Shown here: positions 1-4,664 of the stretch, piece by piece
Layout of the letters: every line of letters starts with the position of its first letter
Numbering within the stretch: position 1 is the first letter of the stretch
NCBI GenBank assembly: GCA_035628035.1
Contig: DASPKS010000133.1
Coordinates: 1-8,065, forward strand
Origin: DASPKS01 sp035628035
Lineage (GTDB): Bacteria; Bacteroidota; Rhodothermia; Rhodothermales; Rubricoccaceae
Length of the DNA: 8,065 nt
Reading direction: 5' to 3'
The notes under the pieces: model-generated
Seen by the model: the letters and a program-made list of their open reading frames with translations, nothing else
Told to the model about the DNA's origin: nothing
The model's database searches: none
Made by a program: the position numbers and the translations under genes

Positions 1-842
1 TCCCGGACACGACGGCGCCGTGGCGCTACTTCCCCCTGGCCGTCGGCAACGTCTGGGAGTACGACTTCGTGGACAACGGGCAGAACCCCCCGTGGACGGA
101 GCGCCAGTACGTCGAGAAGGACACCGTCGTCGCGGGGCACCGGTACTTCGTCCTGAACCAGCTCGTGTTCAACACCGAGGGCGTCCCGTTCCCGCCGGCC
201 CGCCGCGACCTCTTCCGGTTCGATACCCTCGCGGCCCAGGTGATCTGGCGGCTGAACGGCGAGGAGCTCGCCTACACCTGTCCCCTCGATGCGGCCTTCA
301 ACTCGGTCATCCCCTGCCAGGGCCAGCAAACCAGCGTCGAGGGTGGCTACGACGAAGTGGTCGTCTTCGAAGACGAGGAGGGGCCCGACACCGTGCGCAC
401 GGCCGTGAAGACGTACGCGCACAACTTCGGCCTCGACGCCCGCTACGCTGCGGGGATCGGCCCGCTCTACCGGTCCTGCATGGACTGCCCCGTCCGCACC
501 CTCCGAGCCGCCATCATCGACGGCGTCGAGTACGGGGAGGTCCAGTATCCCCCCGTGAGCGCCGAGCCGGGAGCGCCCGTTGCGGCCTTCGCGCTGGCGG
601 TGTCGCCGAACCCGGCACGCGGCTCGACCACGCTCTCGCTCACGCTCCTCGCGCCCGGTAGCGTCCGCGTGGCCGTGTACGACGCACGCGGCCGCGAGGT
701 CGCCGTCGTTCTGTCCGGCGCGCGCGCGGCGGGCCGCCACGCCGTCGCCTTCGACGCGGCAGCGCTCCCCGGCGGTGTCTACTTCGCGCGCGCTGAGGCG
801 GGGGGCGCCGTCGTCACGCGCCCGATCACCATCGTCCGCTGA
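1..842 (+). CDS. Secreted protein with T9SS type A C-terminal sorting domain (3' part)
   Basis: The frame is open to the left edge (first full codon at 3), so the start lies upstream and only the last 279 residues are visible. GTG at 69 is internal, because conserved-looking sequence (PLAVGNVWEYDF) precedes it. The body begins with a 'YFPLAVGNxWxY' block, which I know from secreted or lipoprotein-like proteins of unknown function in this lineage. It has four cysteines, including CMDC near the end of the body, and a closing 'GIGPLY ... RAAIIDGVEYG' strand pattern. The last ~85 residues form a Por/type IX sorting domain: VSPNPARGSTTLSL, then VYDARGREV, then LPGGVYFARAEAGG, ending in VTRPITIVR. 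Family knowledge says this domain is recognised by the type IX secretion system after Sec export, then removed as the protein is released or surface-anchored. The function of the body is unknown. The stop lies 6 bases from the end of the convergent membrane-protein gene. Confidence 0.85.
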   Translation, partial: PDTTAPWRYFPLAVGNVWEYDFVDNGQNPPWTERQYVEKDTVVAGHRYFVLNQLVFNTEGVPFPPARRDLFRFDTLAAQVIWRLNGEELAYTCPLDAAFNSVIPCQGQQTSVEGGYDEVVVFEDEEGPDTVRTAVKTYAHNFGLDARYAAGIGPLYRSCMDCPVRTLRAAIIDGVEYGEVQYPPVSAEPGAPVAAFALAVSPNPARGSTTLSLTLLAPGSVRVAVYDARGREVAVVLSGARAAGRHAVAFDAAALPGGVYFARAEAGGAVVTRPITIVR

Positions 843-857
843 GGGGCCTCACCCCTC
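841..857. terminator. Short inverted repeat between convergent stops, possible weak bidirectional terminator
   Basis: GAGGGG (841-846), a 5-base loop CCTCA, then CCCCTC (852-857) make a perfect 6-bp stem. The repeat includes the last two bases of the + strand stop codon (840-842) and the whole stop codon of the - strand gene (849-851). No T-run follows on either strand, so its function as a terminator is inference. It is the only structure I see in the 6-base gap. Confidence 0.3.
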
Positions 858-2048
858 CTTCAGCTTGAGGTCGGCCTGGAGCGCCTTGCTCTTGCTCGGC
901 TTCCAGATGAACTGGTCCACGAAGTAGTGCTGGAGGGCGAACCCGAGGAGGAACGCCTTGAGGAGGGCGTCGGTGTGGAAGCTCCCGAACAGCGGCGTGT
1001 CGCTCGTGAGGACGAACGGGCCGCAGCCGGGGTGGACCTCGAACGAGCACCCGAACAGCCGCACGAGCAGCGCGAAGAACAGCGCGCACCCGAAGTAGAC
1101 GCCGAGGTTCTTCGAGAGCTTCGGCGCCCACCCGAACCGGCTCTGGTCCACACCCGGCTTGTGGTACCGGTTCTTGTGGTGGAACCACACGATGGCGTGG
1201 TACTGGAAGTCGTGGAAGATGGTGACGAACACCGTGAACCCGAGGATGCCCGTCGTCAGCACGGCCGGCGAGAGGCACACGTAGACGTGGAGCGGCACCA
1301 CCGCCAGCAGGAACAGCATCTTCGGGACGTTCACGGGGATGCCCTGGCGCACGCGCACCACCTGCCGCACGAGGAACGTAGCCACCGTCAGCGCCAGGAG
1401 CGCCGTCAGCCCGGCGACGGCCCACTGGTCCCACCCCCACGCGCCCACCCCTGCGGCGGGCCACCCCGCCCACACCTCGTCGAGCCCGAGCTGCACGCGC
1501 GTGTCGGGGTGGCGGAGGATGAACGCGATGTAGGGGAGGAGGAGCCCGCCATAGAGCAGCGCCCCGTCCACCCGGAAGTCCAGCGGCGCCACGTCGTCGT
1601 TCTTGCGCTGGTAGAGGCGGAGGAACCCGTAGTGCTGGCGGACGACGTGCCAGTACGCCCACAGGCTGAACAGCGCGAGGAAGACCTTCCACGGGAGGTC
1701 GTACGCGGGCACCCCGGCGTGGTACATCCCGTACCCGAGGAGGAGGACGGCCGGCCCGGCGAGGTACCACAAGAGGCTCCCGAGCAGCATCGTCCGCCGC
1801 TCCCTGAACTCCTCCCTGTCGAGGAACGTCCGGCTGATCGTCCCGAAGAAGTGCGGGCTGTCGATGAGGACGACCCAGAAGAACCACACCGTCACCATGT
1901 CCCAGCCGAGCCCGGCGTGGAGGAAGAACATCCCGTAGCCGGCCAGCGCCGCGCCGATGAACCAGATGAGGTCCATCCGGCGGCTGATGATCCAGCGGGC
2001 GGTGATGGGGAACGGCGGGGCGAGCGTAGGGGCCAGCGTCGACGACAT
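849..2048 (-). CDS. Histidine-rich polytopic inner-membrane protein, function unknown
   Basis: The protein has 399 residues from ATG at 2048. GGAG (2052-2055) lies 3 bases upstream, close but usable. The open frame runs back to 2408, but that extension overlaps the divergent gene and lacks membrane character. I count about nine or ten hydrophobic segments, near residues 26-44, 50-66, 88-108, 119-137, 163-178, 208-227, 243-261, 263-285, 312-331 and 360-380. Histidines cluster at or near segment ends: D63-S-P-H66; W133-H134-x4-H139; H279-D-F-Q-Y-H284; H290-H291-x4-H296; and H374-Y-F-V-D378 followed by IWK. Clustered His boxes in a polytopic protein recall membrane metalloenzymes such as the di-iron desaturase/hydroxylase superfamily, but the spacing is not the canonical one and I cannot name the family. 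The 'HYxxDxxIWK' ending looks familiar from uncharacterised bacterial membrane proteins. A Brp/Blh-type carotenoid oxygenase was considered, without positive evidence. The gene is monocistronic here, convergent with the sorting-domain gene and divergent from the DUF2279 gene. Confidence 0.85.
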   Translation of the reverse strand: MSSTLAPTLAPPFPITARWIISRRMDLIWFIGAALAGYGMFFLHAGLGWDMVTVWFFWVVLIDSPHFFGTISRTFLDREEFRERRTMLLGSLLWYLAGPAVLLLGYGMYHAGVPAYDLPWKVFLALFSLWAYWHVVRQHYGFLRLYQRKNDDVAPLDFRVDGALLYGGLLLPYIAFILRHPDTRVQLGLDEVWAGWPAAGVGAWGWDQWAVAGLTALLALTVATFLVRQVVRVRQGIPVNVPKMLFLLAVVPLHVYVCLSPAVLTTGILGFTVFVTIFHDFQYHAIVWFHHKNRYHKPGVDQSRFGWAPKLSKNLGVYFGCALFFALLVRLFGCSFEVHPGCGPFVLTSDTPLFGSFHTDALLKAFLLGFALQHYFVDQFIWKPSKSKALQADLKLKEG

Positions 2049-2069
2049 AAGCTCCGGGCAGGGGGCGTT

Positions 2070-2081
2070 TTGGGCGCCCAA
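2070..2081. repeat. 12-bp perfect palindrome over the predicted start site, possible operator
   Basis: TTGGGCGCCCAA is a perfect palindrome in the divergent gap. It overlaps the downstream half of the candidate -7 element and the predicted start of the - strand transcript. The position suits a repressor site, but a single palindrome of this length in GC-rich DNA can arise by chance, and no second copy was seen in the window. Confidence 0.25.
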
Positions 2082-2108
2082 GCTAAGGCTTCCGCCCGTC
2101 CATCCAAA
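2078..2108 (-). promoter_or_regulatory. Candidate Bacteroidota-type promoter for the His-rich membrane protein gene
   Basis: Read on the - strand, TTTG (2108-2105) is followed after exactly 19 bases by TAGCTTGG (2085-2078). Bacteroidota housekeeping promoters have a TTTG/TTG -33 element and a TAnnTTTG -7 element about 19-21 bases apart. The -7 here matches five of the six fixed positions. Transcription would start near 2071, leaving a leader of about 23 bases before ATG at 2048. This is a pattern match in a 103-base divergent gap. No equally good match was seen for the + strand gene. Confidence 0.45.
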
Positions 2109-2151
2109 CTCGATTTCGCGGGCGGGGGCGAGCCTGCGTAAGCTCCGCGCC

Positions 2152-3045
2152 ATGCGGCTCCACTCCTTCGTGTGCCTGTTCCTGCCGGCCCTGGCCTCCT
2201 GGCTACAGGTCCTCTCGGCGCAGCCCCTCGCCCCTCCCCCTCCCGACTCGGTGCGGACCGCCCTCGCGGCCGACTCCCTCCCGCACGTCGCGTGGTGGCA
2301 GGTCGCCCCCGCGCCGACCGTCCCGCGCACCGGGCTCGTCCTCGGGGCCGGGGTGAGCAGCGCCGGGCTCGAATACGTCCGCCGCCTCGCCGACGACCGC
2401 CGCCTCACCGGCCCCTTCTCCGTTCGCTTCGACTGGAGCTACGCCCGCTGGGCCGACAAGCCCGGCCACGTCTACTCCTCGCAGGTGCTCTCCACCGCCT
2501 TCGCCACGGGCTATCGCTGGGCGGGCTACGGCCCCCGGCGCGCCGCCCTCCTCGGCGCCGCGACCGGCTTTGCCGGGATGGTGTACTACGAGACGCTCGA
2601 TGGCTTCGGCCGGAATGAACACTTCTCCCCCGGCGACATCGCGGCCAACGCCATCGGCGCCGGCCTCGTCGCCGCGCGCGCGCACGTGCCCGCCCTCGAC
2701 GCCGTCCACCTCAAAGTCAGCTACTGGCCCAGCGGCGACCCCTGCGACCCGAGCTGCGACTACGAGGGGCAGATCGCCTGGCTCGCCGTGAACCCCCGCG
2801 CGCTGGGGGCTCACCCCCTCCCCCCCTGGCTCAACGTGGCCGCCGGCTACGCCGTCCGCGATGGCGACATCCGGTACGGCTTCGACGAGAGCCACGTGCT
2901 CGTGGGGCTGGACCTCGAGCCGGCGGGGCTGCCGATCCGGGGGAAGCTCTGGGACGCGCTCGTGCCGTGGCTGCGGTTCGTCCACTTCCCCGCCCCGGCC
3001 GTGCGGATCACCCCCCGCCCCCGCTTCCTCTTGCTGGCCTACTGA
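2152..3045 (+). CDS. DUF2279 (YfiM-like) envelope protein with signal peptide
   Basis: The protein has 297 residues from ATG at 2152. This start gives a signal peptide directly (MRLHSFVCLFLPALASWLQV, cut near LSA-Q24). The longer open frame from 1957 would bury the signal under the divergent gene. No Shine-Dalgarno is visible, which is common in Bacteroidota. The core matches DUF2279 of Bacteroidota: ADKPGH at 101-106 (conserved DKxGH), a hydrophobic helix, VYYETLDGFG at 144-153, and FSPGDIAANAIGAG at 158-171, a 'GDxxANxxG' motif also seen in VanZ-like proteins. The C-terminal half fits the same family: DYEGQIAWLAVNP at 203-215, PPWLNVAAGYAV at 224-235, a strand-rich tail with VGLDLEP, and VHFPAPAVR near the end. 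Residues C198 and C202 could form a disulfide. The family is predicted to be periplasmic or outer-envelope; its biochemical role is unknown. The stop is 10 bases from the convergent GH20-like gene. Confidence 0.85.
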   Translation: MRLHSFVCLFLPALASWLQVLSAQPLAPPPPDSVRTALAADSLPHVAWWQVAPAPTVPRTGLVLGAGVSSAGLEYVRRLADDRRLTGPFSVRFDWSYARWADKPGHVYSSQVLSTAFATGYRWAGYGPRRAALLGAATGFAGMVYYETLDGFGRNEHFSPGDIAANAIGAGLVAARAHVPALDAVHLKVSYWPSGDPCDPSCDYEGQIAWLAVNPRALGAHPLPPWLNVAAGYAVRDGDIRYGFDESHVLVGLDLEPAGLPIRGKLWDALVPWLRFVHFPAPAVRITPRPRFLLLAY

Positions 3046-3055
3046 GGGGCTGAGG

Positions 3056-4510
3056 TCACTCGGCGTGGGCGTTCCAGAACTTCTCGCCGGAGACGAGGAT
3101 GGTGCTGGCGTAGAAGCGGTCCGGCCCCTCGGCGCCGTAGTCAGCGTAGCGCCGGAACGTGTGGTCACGCAGCCACGGCTCGCCCGCGATGTAGCGGGGG
3201 AAGTTGTCGGCCCACGTCGTCGCGATCATCCCCAGCACGCGCGGCGAGCGGAGGCGGTGGGCGTACGCGCTGAAGCTCCCGATGCGATCCACCACGTGGC
3301 GCGACGGCCCCGTGGGCTGGCCGGGGCTCCCGTACACGTTGAACCACGTGGCGCCGAGGACGCGGTGGCGCCGCGCGAGGCGGTCGAGCGAGGGGTAGCG
3401 GTGGCCGCCCCAGTAGTGCCAGTCGTTGAGGACGACGCGCGTGGGGATGTGGTCGAGGAGGTTGGCGTAGCGGCGGCCGTTCACTGAGATCCCCCCATTC
3501 ATGTCCTCCACGGCCACGCCGGGCCCCCGGAAGTCCTCCGGATCGAGGAGGAGGTCAGCCCACATCCACATCTCAAGGCCGAGCCGCTCGGTGAGGTCGC
3601 TCATCCAGCGGATGTGGCGGAGGATGGCCTCGGGCGGGAGCGGGTTGTCCCGCGAGGGCTCGTCCATGGCGATGTGGAACCGGCGCGCGCCCGTCGCGGC
3701 GGCGGCCTCGCGCACGACCTCCTCGATGTACGCGGCCATTCCGCTGCGGGCGTCGTCGAGGAGCGCCGGGTCGTACATCGACGCGCTGTGCTGCCACTCG
3801 GGGCGGCCCCCCTCCGCGTGCGTCAGGAAGCTGAGCTGGGGGATCACCTCCAGCCCGCTTCCCCGCGCGTAGGCCACGATCTGCGCGAGGTCGCCCTTCG
3901 ACCATGCCCCGGCACGCCACCCTCGCGCCAGGTTGGCGTCCCACCGGACCTCGCTCACCTGGAGGATCACCGCGTTGAAGTGGGCGCGGCGCGCGCGGGC
4001 GAGCACCTCGCGGGTCTCCGCCACGGTCGCCACGGTCCCCCGCGTCGTGAGGGGGAAGAAGTGGAGGACGCGGAGGCGGTGGTCGGGCCAGTCGCGGATC
4101 GTGCCCGCCGGGACGCGGCCGTCCGTCTCGTCCACCAGCTCCTCGAACGTCGAGAGGGCGTGGACCAGCGCCTCGGGACCCCCCGAGAGCACGGCGCCCT
4201 CGGCGTCGATCTCGATGCGGTACTCCTGCGGCCGGTCGTAGCTCGCGCGGCGGAGGCGGACGGTCCGTCCGGCGCCGCCGCGCCCGGCCTCGCGGAGGGC
4301 ATCCTCGACGGCGTCGAGCGCCACCGAGAAGCCGGCCGTCGAGATCCCCGGATCCACGACCACACGGGCCCCTCCGAGGGCCACGGCGGCCCCGCTCAGG
4401 CGGACCTCTTTGGGCTGCGGCGAGAGGTCGGTCCGCTGGGCGGAAACGGCCGGCGCGGCGAGCGTGACCAGGACGGTGAACAGCAGCGCGGAAGCGAGCG
4501 GACGGCGCAT
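3056..4510 (-). CDS. Exported GH20-like (beta-N-acetylhexosaminidase-related) TIM-barrel protein
   Basis: The protein has 484 residues from ATG at 4510, chosen because it starts a clear signal peptide (basic RR, hydrophobic LASALLFTVLVTLAAP, cleavage near VSA-Q25). The open frame from 4717 would run into gyrA. Residues 29-135 resemble the alpha/beta N-terminal domain of GH20 enzymes (LSPQPKEVRL, later EYRIEI, LSGGPEALVHALSTFEELV). From about 145 comes a TIM-barrel pattern: RVLHFFPLTTRGT, ARRAHFNAVILQVS (170s-180s), LEVIPQLSFLTHAEG (220-234, where GH20 has PEIDxPGH), then FHIAMDEPSRD (278-288). GH20 uses an Asp-Glu pair in H-x-G-G/A-D-E. D283-E284 and H279 are kept, but the two residues between are A-M. 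W433 in TTWADN sits where GH20 has its late-barrel Trp. The usual β1 arginine (RHF) is not evident. Substrate is unknown: chitin- or peptidoglycan-derived amino sugars are the family default. It is shorter than many bacterial GH20 enzymes. The Sec signal implies periplasm or export, and no T9SS tail is visible. Confidence 0.75.
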   Translation of the reverse strand: MRRPLASALLFTVLVTLAAPAVSAQRTDLSPQPKEVRLSGAAVALGGARVVVDPGISTAGFSVALDAVEDALREAGRGGAGRTVRLRRASYDRPQEYRIEIDAEGAVLSGGPEALVHALSTFEELVDETDGRVPAGTIRDWPDHRLRVLHFFPLTTRGTVATVAETREVLARARRAHFNAVILQVSEVRWDANLARGWRAGAWSKGDLAQIVAYARGSGLEVIPQLSFLTHAEGGRPEWQHSASMYDPALLDDARSGMAAYIEEVVREAAAATGARRFHIAMDEPSRDNPLPPEAILRHIRWMSDLTERLGLEMWMWADLLLDPEDFRGPGVAVEDMNGGISVNGRRYANLLDHIPTRVVLNDWHYWGGHRYPSLDRLARRHRVLGATWFNVYGSPGQPTGPSRHVVDRIGSFSAYAHRLRSPRVLGMIATTWADNFPRYIAGEPWLRDHTFRRYADYGAEGPDRFYASTILVSGEKFWNAHAE

Positions 4511-4599
4511 CGGTGAAGCGGCAGGTAATACGGGTCGGAACGCGGAAATCGAGGGCGTTTCGTGCGTTCTACTCCCCGTCTGACAAGAACCGGACCGGC

Positions 4600-4611
4600 G
4601 GGGAAAACCCC
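4600..4611. repeat. Small inverted repeat in the gyrA upstream region
   Basis: GGGG-AAAA-CCCC forms a 4-bp stem with a 4-base loop, about 54 bases before the gyrA ATG in the 154-base divergent gap 4511-4664. That gap is less GC-rich than its surroundings and holds a pyrimidine tract (TCTTTTTTCCTCCTT, 4636-4650), but I found no convincing Bacteroidota promoter for either gene. Function is unknown. Confidence 0.2.
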
Positions 4612-4664
4612 CTCGTTTCGTACCTTCCCGGACGGTCTTTTTTCCTCCTTCCGAGCCCCTACTG

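Noticed and set aside
20..661. A 213-codon + strand open frame overlapping the first sorting-domain gene
   Set aside because: It is Arg/Pro-rich and alternative-frame, while the other frame carries the T9SS domain.
927..2141. A 404-codon + strand open frame across the membrane-protein gene
   Set aside because: The composition is low-complexity Glu/Pro/Arg/His with no recognisable motif, while the opposite strand encodes coherent membrane helices.
2049..2408. Upstream extension of the membrane-protein frame to 2408
   Set aside because: It would overlap the signal peptide and mature part of the divergent DUF2279 gene, lacks membrane character, and ATG at 2048 has a nearby GGAG.
839..3050. The shared string CTGAGGGGC at the stops of two + strand genes (839-847 and 3042-3050)
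   Set aside because: Nine bases around a TGA stop in GC-rich DNA are easily coincidental, and the flanks do not match.
3614..4516. A 300-codon + strand open frame antisense to the GH20-like gene
   Set aside because: It is an Arg/Gly/Ala-rich shadow; the - strand has a signal peptide and TIM-barrel motifs.
4644..4650. Perfect AAGGAGG on the - strand, a Shine-Dalgarno look-alike
   Set aside because: No - strand start codon at the right spacing opens a plausible gene; the GH20-like gene starts about 135 bases further on with its own signal peptide.
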